Shown: positions 43,969 to 54,630, numbered from the stretch's first letter. The stretch is 64,000 nucleotides of DNA from Pseudomonas sp. ACM7 (GCF_004136015.1 NZ_CP024866.1:1236807-1300806); one strand, 5' to 3'. Program-made: numbers and translations. Notes: generated by a model not told the origin, from the letters alone.

Positions 43969-44877
43969 ATGATGGATCGTCTACAAGCAATGCGGGTGTT
44001 CGTCACAGTGGTTGACCTCGGCAGCCAGTCGGCCGCCGCCGATCACCTGGACCTGTCACGGCCCGTGGTTTCGCGCTATCTGGCGGAGCTGGAGGATTGG
44101 GTCGGCGCACGCCTGATGCACCGCACCACGCGCAAGCTGAGCCTGACCGCTGCCGGCAGTGAAATCCTGCCCCGTTGTCGGCAGATGCTCGACCTGTCCA
44201 CGGACATGCAAGCCGCCGTCAGCGAACCGGACGAGGCACCACGCGGCCTGTTGCGCATCAGCGTCAGCACTTCGTTCGGTCAGGCACAACTGGCGGATGC
44301 CATGGCCGCTTACGTCAAACGTTACCCTGGTGTGAGCATCGATATGCAGATGCTCGACCGCACGGTGAACCTGGTGGATGAGCGCATCGATCTGGCGATC
44401 CGCACCAGCAACGACCTGGACCCGAACCTGATCGCGCGGCGGTTGACCGTCTGCCGCTCGGTGATCTGCACCTCCCCCGCTTATCTGCTCGAACACCCGA
44501 CACCGCGGCGGGTCGAGGATCTGAGCCAGCACAATTGCCTGACCCACTCCTACTTCGGCAAAAGCCTCTGGCATTTCGAGGAGGACGGTGAGCAGGTGTC
44601 AGTGCCGGTGCAGGGCAACATCAGCGCCAACGAAGCCAGCACGTTGTTGCGCGCGACGATGGCTGGCGCCGGGGTGGCGATGCTGCCCAGTTATCAGGCG
44701 GGCGTGCATATCCACAGCGGCGAACTGATCCGCCTGCTGCCCCACGCCGAACCCCGGCAAATGAACATTTACGCGGTGTATGCCTCACGCAAACACATGC
44801 CGGCGGCGTTGCGCAGCATGCTGGATTTTCTGGTGCTCAGATTCCCGGAAGAACCGGCGTGGGATGCAAACCTGTAG
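43969..44877 (+). CDS. LysR family regulator
   Basis: 302 residues. Helix-turn-helix residues 1-62: MRVFVTVVDLGSQSAAADHLDLSRPVVSRYLAELE; then the LysR effector domain (GLLRISVSTSFGQAQLADAM; ERIDLAIRTSNDLDPNLIARRL). The CrgA/DsdC-like style is typical of regulators of a neighbouring oxidoreductase. The divergent MBL/NmrA-like pair (42208-43750) is the likely target. ATG 43972 is an alternative start. The stop codon TAG is part of a REP element (see 44872). Confidence 0.9.
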   Translation: MMDRLQAMRVFVTVVDLGSQSAAADHLDLSRPVVSRYLAELEDWVGARLMHRTTRKLSLTAAGSEILPRCRQMLDLSTDMQAAVSEPDEAPRGLLRISVSTSFGQAQLADAMAAYVKRYPGVSIDMQMLDRTVNLVDERIDLAIRTSNDLDPNLIARRLTVCRSVICTSPAYLLEHPTPRRVEDLSQHNCLTHSYFGKSLWHFEEDGEQVSVPVQGNISANEASTLLRATMAGAGVAMLPSYQAGVHIHSGELIRLLPHAEPRQMNIYAVYASRKHMPAALRSMLDFLVLRFPEEPAWDANL

Positions 44878-44976
44878 GAGCTGCCGAAGGCTGCGATCTT
44901 TTGATCTTGATCTTTTCAGAGCCACAGAAGATTAAAAACAAGATCAGAAGATCGCAGGCTTCGCCAGCTCCTACAC
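44872..44976. repeat. REP hairpin, family II, containing the LysR stop codon
   Basis: CTGTAGGAGCTGCCGAAGGC... starts inside the last two codons of the LysR gene (AAC CTG TAG) and ends with AGCTCCTACAC. Confidence 0.8.
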
Positions 44977-45040
44977 AACTCACAGGCGCTGACCTATGCT
45001 CAAAGTAATACCGAAGGGTATTCGTTCAGAGGTCAACGCC

Positions 45041-45217
45041 ATGAACATCAAAACAAGAAGATACCTCGCGATTTTCATCACCTGCGCGGCCACGCTTGCG
45101 CTGTATGGCACGGCGGCCTGGCGCGTCGAGCAGTTGCGACAACTGCCCCGTGAATTCGCGAGCTGTAACTTCGAACGCTGCATTCCCCACAACGCGACCC
45201 TCAATGCCCTCAAGTAA
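45041..45217 (+). CDS. Small membrane or secreted protein
   Basis: 58 residues from ATG 45041, with AGAGGTC about 8 bases upstream; GTG/ATG 44996 gives a longer, less likely form. A basic start (MNIKTRRYLA) is followed by one hydrophobic helix (about residues 9-24, IFITCAATLALYGTAA) and a short tail with two cysteines, ASCNFERCIPHN. It may be a single-pass inner-membrane peptide or a cleaved secreted one with a disulfide. No family recognised. It lies 9 bases before the convergent AraC gene end. Confidence 0.5.
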   Translation: MNIKTRRYLAIFITCAATLALYGTAAWRVEQLRQLPREFASCNFERCIPHNATLNALK

Positions 45218-45226
45218 CGAAGGGGA

Positions 45227-46123
45227 TCAGGCCTCGTTGTCCTGATCGGCCTTCAAGCGGTCGCGAAATGCCTTCGGCGAGATCCCCACTCGACGCCGGA
45301 ACAGGCGCGTGAAGTTGGTCGGATCAGAGAACCCCAACACGTCGGACATCTCATAAATGGTCATGCTGGTGTAGGTCAGCAAGCGCTTGGCCTCCAGCAA
45401 TTGACGTTCGTGCATGATCTGCAACGCCGGTTGTCCCGCCAGCTCACGGCAGGTGCCGTTGAGGTGGGACACGGAAATCCCCAGCCGATGGGCCAGGTCC
45501 TCGACCTTGACGTGTTGGCGATAGGTCTCTTCCACCAGTTGGATAAAACCGTTCAGATATTCCCGGGCACGCTGCGGACGCTGGCTGGCGTTGCGACGGC
45601 AAATCACCTGGCGGCTGACCCACACCATGATCACGCTGACTAGCGAATGCATGAGCATTTCGCGAGCCGGCTGGTGGCCGGTGTATTCGTCTTGCAGCGC
45701 TGAAAACAGGCTGTTGAGGTATTCGCCTTGCTTGCCCGCCGGATAACTTTCGGCTTGGGCCAGGGCGTTCACCGAGTTGCCCAGTTGCGCCTGAAGATGG
45801 GCGACCAGCGGCGCGGCAAGGGTCACGACAAACCCTTCGACGTCCTCGGAAAACCGATAGCCATGCACCGATAACGGCGGCAGGATCAGGATCGCCGGCT
45901 CAGTCAATTGCGTGCGTTTACCTTCGATTTCAAGCTCTGCCTGACCTTTGAATACGAAGAGCAGCTGGCACACATCGGCGTGGCGGTGGGGTTTGATTTC
46001 CCATTGGTGTTCGCGGCTGCGTTTGGAAATGGTTTCACAGTGCAGCAAGTCCGGGGTCGGCCAATCCAGGCTTTCACCGTAGAGCTTGAACACTGGAATC
46101 GAAGGTAGGTCAGGCTTGTTCAT
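45227..46123 (-). CDS. pobR: AraC family regulator of pobA (PobR-like)
   Basis: 298 residues from ATG 46123. N-terminal cupin: HQWEIKPHRHADVCQLLFVFKGQAELEIEGK (about residues 38-68), a likely ligand pocket. C-terminal AraC domain (about 200-295): VKVEDLAHRLGISVSHLNGTCREL and MSDVLGFSDPTNFTRLFRRRVG. Divergent from pobA; in Pseudomonas this AraC-type PobR responds to 4-hydroxybenzoate and activates pobA. The symbol rests on position and type. The frame stays open to 46264, without protein-like sequence. Confidence 0.75.
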   Translation of the reverse strand: MNKPDLPSIPVFKLYGESLDWPTPDLLHCETISKRSREHQWEIKPHRHADVCQLLFVFKGQAELEIEGKRTQLTEPAILILPPLSVHGYRFSEDVEGFVVTLAAPLVAHLQAQLGNSVNALAQAESYPAGKQGEYLNSLFSALQDEYTGHQPAREMLMHSLVSVIMVWVSRQVICRRNASQRPQRAREYLNGFIQLVEETYRQHVKVEDLAHRLGISVSHLNGTCRELAGQPALQIMHERQLLEAKRLLTYTSMTIYEMSDVLGFSDPTNFTRLFRRRVGISPKAFRDRLKADQDNEA

Positions 46124-46281
46124 CACTTCAATCCAGGCCTCGGGGGTAGGCGGGCGATAATCGCACCGATTGGCAGAATGTACAGGTATCGGCTCAGTTT
46201 TCCCCTTCAATTGACAGACTCGCGAGAGAAAAATGCAAGCACTCGATCCATAAAAATTATTCACCGGCCCTGGTTGCGTGA

Positions 46282-47496
<1,215 letters not shown>

Positions 47497-47576
47497 CCTG
47501 CTATCGACTTACACTGGCGAGCATCCCCGCTCGCCTTGCTCCTTGCGGGTCAATCACTGTCCGCAGGTTCTAACCC

Positions 47577-49094
47577 GTGACCAATCTCAACCAGCCTGAA
47601 ACGCCCAAACCAGCCATTCGCAGCGTGTTGATCGCCCTGATGCTGGCAATCTTTCTGGGCGCGCTGGACCAGACCATCGTCGCGGTGTCGATGCCGGCCA
47701 TTTCCGCACAATTCAAGGACGTCAGCCTGCTCGCCTGGGTGATTTCCGGCTACATGGTGGCGATGACGGTGGCCGTGCCGATCTACGGCAAATTGGGCGA
47801 TCTGTACGGTCGCCGCAAGTTGATGCTGTTTGGCATGGGGCTGTTCACGGTCGCTTCGCTTTTCTGTGGCATGGCCCAGAGCATGGAGCAGCTGGTGCTG
47901 GCGCGGATTCTTCAAGGCATCGGCGCCGGCGGGATGATTTCGGTCAGCCAGGCGATCATTGGCGACATCGTGCCGCCCCGGGAACGCGGCCGCTATCAAG
48001 GCTATTTCAGCAGCATGTACGCCGTGGCCAGCGTGGCCGGCCCGGTACTCGGCGGTTACATGACCGAGTACCTGTCGTGGCGCTGGGTGTTCTTGATCAA
48101 TCTTCCGTTGGGCCTCGGTGCCTGGCTGGTGGCCAATCGAACGCTGGTGGGTTTGCCAGTGCCACAACGCAAACCGATCATCGATTACCTCGGCACGTTG
48201 CTCATGATCATCGGCTTGACCGCCTTGTTGCTGGGCATCACCCAGGTCGGTCAGGGCCATTCGTGGCGCAGCGCCGAAGTGCTGGGCCTGCTCGGTTGTG
48301 CGGTGTTGGTACTGGCGCTGTTCGTCTGGCATGAACGCCGGGCGCGGGAGCCGCTGCTGCCGATGCATTTGTTTGCCAATCGCAATGCGATCCTGTGCTG
48401 GTGCACGATTTTCTTCACCAGTTTCCAGGCGATCTCGCTGATTGTGTTGATGCCGCTGCGCTTCCAGAGCGTTACCGGCGCCGGGGCCGACAGCGCCGCG
48501 TTGCACCTGTTGCCGCTGGCAATAGGTTTGCCGATTGGCGCGTATTTCGCCGGCCGCCGAACCTCGGTGACCGGGCGCTACAAACCCATGATTCTGACCG
48601 GGGCCCTAATCATGCCGATCTCGATTCTCGGTATGGCGTTCAGTCCTCCCCAGGCCTTTGTGCTCAGTAGTCTGTTTATGTTGCTCAGCGGGATCGCTAG
48701 CGGCATGCAGTTCCCGACTTCCCTGGTTGGAACGCAGAATTCGGTGGCACAACGGGACATCGGTGTCGCCACCAGCACCACCAACCTGTTCCGCTCACTG
48801 GGCGGCGCGGTGGGTGTGGCCTTGATGTCAGCCCTGCTGTTGGCGTTGTTACAGGACTCAAGTTTTGCCCACCTGGCCGGCTCTTCGATGATTGCCGAGG
48901 GCAGTTCGGGGAACGTCTTGCTCGATGGTTTGAACGCCGCGCCGGGGGATGCGCAGAACGCCTTGCGCGCCGAGCTGCTGCTGACCTTTCAACATTTGCT
49001 GATGGTCAGCGCGGCGGTATCGCTGCTGGGGCTGGCGGCGGCGGTTGCCATGCCGAATATGGTGTTGCGGGGGCGCGAGGATAAGGTTCGATAG
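47577..49094 (+). CDS. MFS drug exporter, DHA2 (14-helix) family
   Basis: 505 residues from GTG 47577 (AGGT about 8 bases upstream). Fourteen membrane helices. Motif A GKLGDLYGRRKLMLFG, motif D1 LGALDQTIVAVSMPAI in helix 1, and motif C GPVLGGYM in helix 5, all typical of EmrB/QacA-type proton antiporters. Likely expels toxic organics, perhaps aromatics, since it follows pobA by 80 bases on the same strand; co-regulation is inferred. No EmrA-type partner is adjacent. Confidence 0.9.
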   Translation: MTNLNQPETPKPAIRSVLIALMLAIFLGALDQTIVAVSMPAISAQFKDVSLLAWVISGYMVAMTVAVPIYGKLGDLYGRRKLMLFGMGLFTVASLFCGMAQSMEQLVLARILQGIGAGGMISVSQAIIGDIVPPRERGRYQGYFSSMYAVASVAGPVLGGYMTEYLSWRWVFLINLPLGLGAWLVANRTLVGLPVPQRKPIIDYLGTLLMIIGLTALLLGITQVGQGHSWRSAEVLGLLGCAVLVLALFVWHERRAREPLLPMHLFANRNAILCWCTIFFTSFQAISLIVLMPLRFQSVTGAGADSAALHLLPLAIGLPIGAYFAGRRTSVTGRYKPMILTGALIMPISILGMAFSPPQAFVLSSLFMLLSGIASGMQFPTSLVGTQNSVAQRDIGVATSTTNLFRSLGGAVGVALMSALLLALLQDSSFAHLAGSSMIAEGSSGNVLLDGLNAAPGDAQNALRAELLLTFQHLLMVSAAVSLLGLAAAVAMPNMVLRGREDKVR

Positions 49095-49113
49095 ACGGAC
49101 CGAGTCGCCTGCA

Positions 49114-49222
49114 TTCGCGAGCAAGCCCGCTCCCACATTGGATCTCCGTCGTACACAAATGCTGTGATCACTGAAGATCTACTGTGGGAACGGCGGTGCG
49201 ACGATTCGACTTGCTCGCGAAA
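49114..49222. repeat. REPIN, family I, with the same 17-bp insertion in one arm
   Basis: The right arm reads TGTGGGAACGGCGGTGCGAC then GATTCGACTTGCTCGCGAA; the insert (49193-49209) is the exact complement of that at 29678-29694. The left arm is normal. Confidence 0.8.
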
Positions 49223-49244
49223 GCGGTGTGTCAGGCACCGCCAT

Positions 49245-49525
49245 TCAAGGGCTGTAATACCCGACAGCCACCAGAAAATGCCCGACCTTTTTCAGGTAGG
49301 CATGCTTGTCCTCGACCTTGCCGTCGGACCAGTTCTGCCAGCGGTATTCGGCCCGAGCATCACGCCCTTGGTGTCGACCACGAACACGTAACGATCCTTG
49401 TCGACAAACTCGCCCTGACGGCTGAAAGCAGCGAAGGCCTTGTCGCCATTGTCGTGGTAGTACGCCAGGGCTTTTTCCAGCAGGGCTTTGGCAGCCTGGC
49501 TGTCGTCCTTTTCCGTGCCGGCAGC
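49245..49525 (-). pseudogene. Decayed Cache-domain protein gene
   Basis: On the minus strand, one frame reads AAGTEKDDSQAAKALLEKAL, then YYHDNGDKAFAAFSRQGEFV and DKDRYVFVVDTKGVML, which is the first half of a single-Cache (sCache_2) domain. It then shifts frame, and the final part AEYRWQNWSDGKVE...KKVGHFLVAVGYYSP continues in another frame to a stop at 49245. About 40-50 residues of the middle are missing and there is no signal peptide. Flanked on both sides by REP elements. Such proteins are usually periplasmic ligand sensors. Confidence 0.7.
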
Positions 49526-49632
49526 TGAACCTGGCCTCGTTCTTGTTGGTGTTCAAGAGCGTAGACGGCTTGGGATTTGTACGAATATTCAGGAAAGCAC
49601 AGAGCGAGCAGCTGTCGAAGGCTGCGTTCGGC

Positions 49633-49785
49633 TCTGTAGCAGCTGTCGAGCCCCAGCGAGGCTGCGTTCGGCTGCGAAGCAGTCGTAAATCAATCAACGC
49701 GGTGCTTCAGGTAAACCGAGTTAATTGAATTGACGACTGCTGCGCAGCCGAACGCAGCCTCGCTGGGGCTCGACAGCTGCTACAC
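49633..49785. repeat. REP hairpin, family III, with an extra truncated copy
   Basis: TGTAGCAGCTGTCGAGCCCC... and inverted ...CTCGACAGCTGCTACA. A partial copy (GCAGCTGTCGAAGGCTGCG) precedes it at 49610-49632. Confidence 0.85.
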
Positions 49786-49800
49786 AGGCCGGTTGAAGGC

Positions 49801-50676
49801 TCACTGCCTTGCGCGCAGCTGCTGCTGCAAATTCTGGATCTGCGCCTGAAGGGTGTTGATGTTGCGGGTGACCTGGCTACGGAAGGCGTCGAACTCGGCG
49901 GTATTGGTCCCGCCTGGCGTCGCGGCCGGGCGATTGTCCTGTTGGCTTTTGAGGACAATGACTTCCTGCTCCAGACGCTCGATGGCGGCGCTCGGGTTGC
50001 CTTGTTTCTTCAGTGCAACGATGTCAGAGCCAAGGCTTTTTAGCTGTGCGTCGAATTTGTCTGTGTCCGCCGGGTTGCTTTTCAGCACGGCTACATCGCT
50101 GTTCAAGACTTTGACCTGAGCCTGCAATTGAATGGTGGCGGCCTGTTGTTCGGTGCCTTGCGCGGTTATCTGCGCCAAGCGCTTATCCAGATCGGTGGTC
50201 TGTGCACTCATCTGCGCCAGGCGTTTGTCCAGATCGGTGGTCTGGCCGACAACGCCTTGCTGTTGTTTGCTTTGATCCTGGAGCTTGCTTTCCAGCTGTT
50301 TGATTTGCAGCTTCAAGGCCTCGCTGTCGCTGCTGACGTTGGTCTGACTGGCGACAACCTTGCCGGAAATGTCCTGCAAGCGCCCCGCCGCATCCTCACT
50401 GATACGCGCGAAACTTTCCTGGGTCGCCACCAATTGCTGTTCCATCAGCGAGAGCTGCTGGAAGCTCCACCAGGCAAGGCCTGCAAAAGCAAAGAACAAG
50501 GCGCCAACCAGCGCCCACAGCGGGCCGGTGCTCGCGCTTTTGACTTTGACGACTGGCGCGGGCCGCGAATGCACGGTGGTACGAGCAGTGGGCACAAAAT
50601 CATCGTCGTCGAGGCTGTCGGCACGCAGGCTCGGTACATCGTCGAAGTCGTCGTTGGCATCGTTACGCATGGACAT
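49801..50676 (-). CDS. Single-pass membrane coiled-coil protein
   Basis: 291 residues from ATG 50676 (AAGG 9 bases upstream). An acidic, low-complexity cytoplasmic N-terminus (NDDFDDVPSLRADSLDDDDF), one membrane helix at about residues 55-76 (LWALVGALFFAFAGLAWW), then about 200 residues of coiled coil. A short duplication, TTDLDKRLAQ, occurs twice in a row near residues 140-165. No enzyme motif; often mis-named ATPase. Probably an envelope structural or partner protein; function unknown. Same strand as the epimerase gene upstream. Confidence 0.7.
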   Translation of the reverse strand: MSMRNDANDDFDDVPSLRADSLDDDDFVPTARTTVHSRPAPVVKVKSASTGPLWALVGALFFAFAGLAWWSFQQLSLMEQQLVATQESFARISEDAAGRLQDISGKVVASQTNVSSDSEALKLQIKQLESKLQDQSKQQQGVVGQTTDLDKRLAQMSAQTTDLDKRLAQITAQGTEQQAATIQLQAQVKVLNSDVAVLKSNPADTDKFDAQLKSLGSDIVALKKQGNPSAAIERLEQEVIVLKSQQDNRPAATPGGTNTAEFDAFRSQVTRNINTLQAQIQNLQQQLRARQ

Positions 50677-50794
50677 TGAGTCAACCTTTGTGGAACGCGG
50701 TGATGGCTTGATGCGGCGCAGTATAACCCCCACTGCCGCATCGATTGACCCTCAACCCTGAACTCGGTTCAGTGTGGCGGCGCTAACCCGCGCG

Positions 50795-51787
50795 TCAGCG
50801 GATGTCCTGGGCCTTCCACCAGCCGCAGAATTCATCGAGGGCGGTCCAGAGACTGACTTTCGGATCGTAGTCCAGATAATGCCGGGCGCGGCTGATGTCC
50901 AAGGTGAAATTTTTGTTCATCACCTGCATGCCCAGGCGCGACAGGGTCGGTTCGGGACGACCCGGCCACAACTTGCACACCCCCTCGTTGAGCGCCGCTA
51001 CGGTGTAGGCCAATCCGTAGGAACGGTAGCGCGTGACCTGTGGGACTTCCATCTTGCGCATCACGTAATTGACCACGTCCCACAACGGCACTGGCGTGCC
51101 GTTGCTGATGTTATAGGCCTTGCCCAAGGCCGAACCACTGGCCAGCAAACTGCTGAGCAACGCTTCATTGAGGTTTTGCACGCTGGTGAAATCAACCTTG
51201 TTCAGGCCGTTGCCGATGATCGCGAGCCGTCCTTTACGCTGCATTTTCAGCAGCCGCGGAAAGATGCTCATGTCACCAGCCCCCGTCACGAAACGCGGGC
51301 GCAGGGCCAGGGTTTCGAGGCCGAACTCCTGAGCGCCGAAAACCTTTTGCTCGGCCAGGTATTTGGTCGCGGCGTAGGGATGCTTGAAGCGCTTGGGCAC
51401 CTGTTCTTCGGTCAGACCCAGATGATCGCGGCCATCGAAGTAGATCGACGGCGACGACAAGTGAACCAGTCGCCGAACCCGCTGTTTCAGGCAGGCCTCG
51501 ACCACGTTTTCCGTGACCTGCACGTTGCCTTGATGGAAGTCCTGATAACGCCCCCACAAACCGACCGCACCGGCGCAATGCACCACGGCTTCGACGTCTG
51601 AGCACAGGTCGCGTGCCAGTTCCGGGTCGCTCAAGTCACCCTGGGTGAACTCGGCGCCACGGCGCACCAGATGCTCCACACTTTCGGCCCGGCGACCGTT
51701 GACCCGCACGTCCAGGCCCTGCTCCAGGGCAAAACGCGCAAAGCGCCCGCCAATGAAGCCGCTTGCGCCGGTAACCAGAATCTTCAT
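50795..51787 (-). CDS. NAD-dependent epimerase/dehydratase (3-beta-HSD-like SDR)
   Basis: 330 residues. Extended SDR: ILVTGASGFIGGRFARFALEQG (NAD site), VVHCAGAVGLWG, a Ser-rich LVHLSSPSIYF and the catalytic YAATK (about residue 146). Resembles 3-beta-hydroxysteroid dehydrogenase/isomerase-type SDRs; the natural substrate is unknown. In P. aeruginosa the positional counterpart is a probable oxidoreductase just before iciA/argP, as here. A 54-base gap separates it from the argP stop; all three genes lie on the minus strand. Confidence 0.88.
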   Translation of the reverse strand: MKILVTGASGFIGGRFARFALEQGLDVRVNGRRAESVEHLVRRGAEFTQGDLSDPELARDLCSDVEAVVHCAGAVGLWGRYQDFHQGNVQVTENVVEACLKQRVRRLVHLSSPSIYFDGRDHLGLTEEQVPKRFKHPYAATKYLAEQKVFGAQEFGLETLALRPRFVTGAGDMSIFPRLLKMQRKGRLAIIGNGLNKVDFTSVQNLNEALLSSLLASGSALGKAYNISNGTPVPLWDVVNYVMRKMEVPQVTRYRSYGLAYTVAALNEGVCKLWPGRPEPTLSRLGMQVMNKNFTLDISRARHYLDYDPKVSLWTALDEFCGWWKAQDIR

Positions 51788-51841
51788 GAATTGCTCCGAA
51801 TATTTCGTTTTGCGTATTTCGTCAGGTCTTGACGCTGCCCG

Positions 51842-52735
51842 TCAGTCCAACGGCACCAGCCATTGCTTCGACGAACGCACCAACTGATCGGTGAGTAACC
51901 CCAGCAACTGACCGCCATTGCGCCAATGATGCCAGTACAGCGGCACATCGATCGGCTTATCGGGCAAAAGCTCCACCAATGCGCCGCGCTCCAGTTGCTC
52001 GCGCACCTGCAGTTCAGGCACCAGGCCCCAACCGAGTCCCGCTTCCGTGAGACGGATGAAGCCTTCGGACGAGGGGCATAAATGGTGTTCGAATCCGCCA
52101 TCGACGCCGAGGGACGCGAGGTAGCGATGCTGTAGGAAATCGTCCGGGCCAAACACCAACGCGGGGGTTTTCGACAACAGATCGGCGCGTACACCTTCAG
52201 GAAAATGCCGGGCGATAAATGCCGGGCTGGCCAGCGCACGGTAGCGCATGGCCCCCAGCAAAACGCTGCGCGCGCCGGCCACCGGGCGCTCGCTGGCGCA
52301 GACGCACGCCGCGACTTCACCGGCGCGCATGCGTTTGAGGCCGACGGTCTGGTCTTCGACCACCAGATCCAGCAGCAGATGCTGTTCCGCGCAAAAATCC
52401 CCGACCGCCACGGCCCACCACGTGGCGAGACTGTCGGCATTCAAGGCGATGCGCAGACGCTCCGGCAGGCCTTCTTCGTCGAGTGCCGGCACCAGTGTTT
52501 GCAAGTCCCGTTCAAGTAAACGCACCTGCTGCACATGGTTGAGCAGCCGTCGGCCGATTTCGGTCGGGGCCGGCGGTGTCACCCGCACCAGCACCGGCTG
52601 GCCGACCCGCGCCTCGAGCAATTTGATGCGCTGGGAGATCGCCGATTGCGACAAACCGAGCACCTGAGCCGCACGTTCGAACCCGGCCTGCTCGACCACC
52701 GCGGCCAAGGCAGAAAGCAATTTATAGTCGAACAT
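51842..52735 (-). CDS. argP: LysR family regulator ArgP (IciA)
   Basis: 297 residues from ATG 52735 (AGGA 7 bases upstream), the normal ArgP length. The start MFDYKLLSALAAVVEQAGFERAAQVLGLSQSAISQRIKLLE is distinctive for ArgP. In known bacteria it binds arginine or lysine and controls the LysE-type exporter ArgO. Divergent from an ACT-domain gene and a LysE-family exporter here (96-base gap), which supports the call. Counterpart of PA4363. Confidence 0.9.
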   Translation of the reverse strand: MFDYKLLSALAAVVEQAGFERAAQVLGLSQSAISQRIKLLEARVGQPVLVRVTPPAPTEIGRRLLNHVQQVRLLERDLQTLVPALDEEGLPERLRIALNADSLATWWAVAVGDFCAEQHLLLDLVVEDQTVGLKRMRAGEVAACVCASERPVAGARSVLLGAMRYRALASPAFIARHFPEGVRADLLSKTPALVFGPDDFLQHRYLASLGVDGGFEHHLCPSSEGFIRLTEAGLGWGLVPELQVREQLERGALVELLPDKPIDVPLYWHHWRNGGQLLGLLTDQLVRSSKQWLVPLD

Positions 52736-52831
52736 CAGTTTTCCTAATGAGCGATCAGCATGATTGGTTTTTCTTATACAGCCTGACACCGGAGAATGGC
52801 CAGCAAGAACTCTTGAACAAGGATCATCGAC

Positions 52832-53233
52832 ATGGCTGGCGAAACTTCATTAGCAACCTTGCTGCGCAGCATGAGCCCGCAACTCAACGTCGGCGAATAC
52901 GTGTTCTGCACCCTGCGCGACGGCCAGCTGCCAGCAGGCCTTGAGATTGTCGGCAGCTTTCGCGAGCAGGAAGGTCTGACGGTGATTCTGGAACGTTCCC
53001 ACGCCGAGAAGGCGGGTTTCAGTTTCGATTACGTCGCGGCCTGGATCACCTTGAACGTGCACTCGGCCCTCGAAGCCGTCGGCCTGACCGCCGCGTTCGC
53101 CACGGCATTAGGCCAGGCGGGCATCAGCTGCAACGTGATCGCCGGCTATTACCACGACCATTTATTCGTCGGCCAGGCCGATGCCGAACGCGCCCTGCAC
53201 GTGCTGCGGGATCTGGCGGCCAACGCGGAGTAA
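52832..53233 (+). CDS. ACT domain-containing protein (DUF2241-like)
   Basis: 133 residues. Two ACT-like halves: the first about residues 20-60 (EYVFCTLRDGQLP), the second 68-128 with AAWITLNVHSALEAVGLTAAFATALGQAGISCNVIAGYYHDHLFV, a good ACT repeat. ACT modules bind amino acids as regulatory ligands. AAGGATC sits 7 bases before ATG. It lies 7 bases before the LysE-type exporter gene, so it is probably in the same operon and may sense basic amino acids for export (inference). Confidence 0.85.
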   Translation: MAGETSLATLLRSMSPQLNVGEYVFCTLRDGQLPAGLEIVGSFREQEGLTVILERSHAEKAGFSFDYVAAWITLNVHSALEAVGLTAAFATALGQAGISCNVIAGYYHDHLFVGQADAERALHVLRDLAANAE

Positions 53234-53240
53234 ACACCTT

Positions 53241-53843
53241 ATGTGGCAAAGCTATGTGAACGGCCTGTTAGTGGCCGCGGGGCTGATCATGGCGATCGGC
53301 AGTCAGAATGCGTTTGTGTTGGCTCAGAGCCTTCGGCGTGAACATCACCTGCCCGTGGCAGCACTCTGCGTGACCTGCGATGCCTTGCTGGTGGCCGCCG
53401 GAGTATTCGGCCTGGCGACGGTGTTGGCGCAGAACCCGACGTTGCTGGCAGTCGCCCGCTGGGGTGGCGCGGCGTTTCTGATTTGGTATGGCAGCCTGGC
53501 GTTGCGTCGGGCCTGCTCGAAACAGAGCCTGCAACAGGGCGAAAACCAAACGGTGCGCTCGCTGCGCGCGGTGATGCTCAGCGCTTTGGCCGTAACGCTG
53601 CTTAACCCGCACGTTTATCTGGATACCGTGTTGCTGATCGGCTCTCTCGGTGCCCAACAAACAGAGCCCGGCGCTTATGTGGTGGGCGCGGCCAGTGCGT
53701 CATTGCTGTGGTTTTTCACCCTGGCGCTGGGCGCGGCGTGGTTGGCGCCATGGTTGGCTCGGCCAAGTACCTGGCGAATTCTCGATATGCTGGTGGCGGT
53801 CATGATGTTCACAGTGGCCTTTCAATTAATCGTCGCCAGCTGA
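53241..53843 (+). CDS. argO: LysE family amino acid exporter (ArgO-like)
   Basis: 200 residues, six hydrophobic segments. LysE/ArgO signature [17 protein letters not shown] near the first helix and [19 protein letters not shown] in the middle. Exports L-arginine (and perhaps lysine) by proton exchange. The gene begins 7 bases after the ACT gene and is divergent from argP, the regulator of argO in other bacteria. Counterpart of PA4365. The substrate follows from family and context. Confidence 0.85.
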   Translation: MWQSYVNGLLVAAGLIMAIGSQNAFVLAQSLRREHHLPVAALCVTCDALLVAAGVFGLATVLAQNPTLLAVARWGGAAFLIWYGSLALRRACSKQSLQQGENQTVRSLRAVMLSALAVTLLNPHVYLDTVLLIGSLGAQQTEPGAYVVGAASASLLWFFTLALGAAWLAPWLARPSTWRILDMLVAVMMFTVAFQLIVAS

Positions 53844-54019
53844 TTATTCCAAAAGGCTCTGGAACCTCTATTCCACACAGTTGTTGCGTGGTTATGCCGC
53901 ACCCCCGGTGCTATGATCCGATCCGATGCGCCGCAAAGAGTACAAACTCCCCGGCGCTTGTCTGGCCGCCCGTGATCGGCCTTGCGCTCACCGCAACTGA
54001 CCTGATTAGGAGAATCATC

Positions 54020-54616
54020 ATGGCTTTCGAATTGCCGCCGCTGCCTTACGCACACGATGCCTTGCAGCCGCACATTTCCAAGGAAACTCTGGAATACCAC
54101 CACGACAAGCACCACAACACCTATGTCGTGAACCTGAACAACCTGGTGCCAGGCACCGAGTTCGAAGGCAAGACTCTGGAAGAAATCGTCAAATCTTCCT
54201 CGGGCGGTATCTTCAACAACGCCGCTCAGGTCTGGAACCACACTTTCTACTGGAACTGCCTGGCGCCAAACGCCGGCGGTCAACCAACCGGCGCACTGGC
54301 TGACGCGATCAACGCAGCCTTCGGTTCGTTCGACAAGTTCAAGGAAGAATTCAGCAAGACTTCCATCGGCACCTTCGGTTCCGGTTGGGGCTGGCTGGTG
54401 AAAAAGGCTGACGGTTCCCTGGCCCTGGCCAGCACCATCGGCGCCGGCAACCCGCTGACCAACGGCGACACCCCGCTGCTGACCTGCGACGTCTGGGAGC
54501 ACGCTTACTACATCGACTACCGCAACCTTCGTCCAAAATACGTCGAAGCGTTCTGGAACCTGGTCAACTGGAAATTCGTGGCTGAGCAGTTCGAAGGCAA
54601 AACCTTCACCGCTTAA
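54020..54616 (+). CDS. sodB: Iron superoxide dismutase
   Basis: 198 residues. Cytosolic dismutase of superoxide. Start at 54020 with AGGAG 8 bases upstream; the in-frame open stretch before it is not protein-like. Metal ligands: His in [13 protein letters not shown] (about residue 27), His in NHTFYW (about 74), Asp and His in [11 protein letters not shown] (about 157-161). The Gln/Gly pattern ([17 protein letters not shown]) is that of FeSOD. Strong terminator follows. Counterpart of PA4366. Confidence 0.97.
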   Translation: MAFELPPLPYAHDALQPHISKETLEYHHDKHHNTYVVNLNNLVPGTEFEGKTLEEIVKSSSGGIFNNAAQVWNHTFYWNCLAPNAGGQPTGALADAINAAFGSFDKFKEEFSKTSIGTFGSGWGWLVKKADGSLALASTIGAGNPLTNGDTPLLTCDVWEHAYYIDYRNLRPKYVEAFWNLVNWKFVAEQFEGKTFTA

Positions 54617-54630
54617 GATCGACGCCAGTC

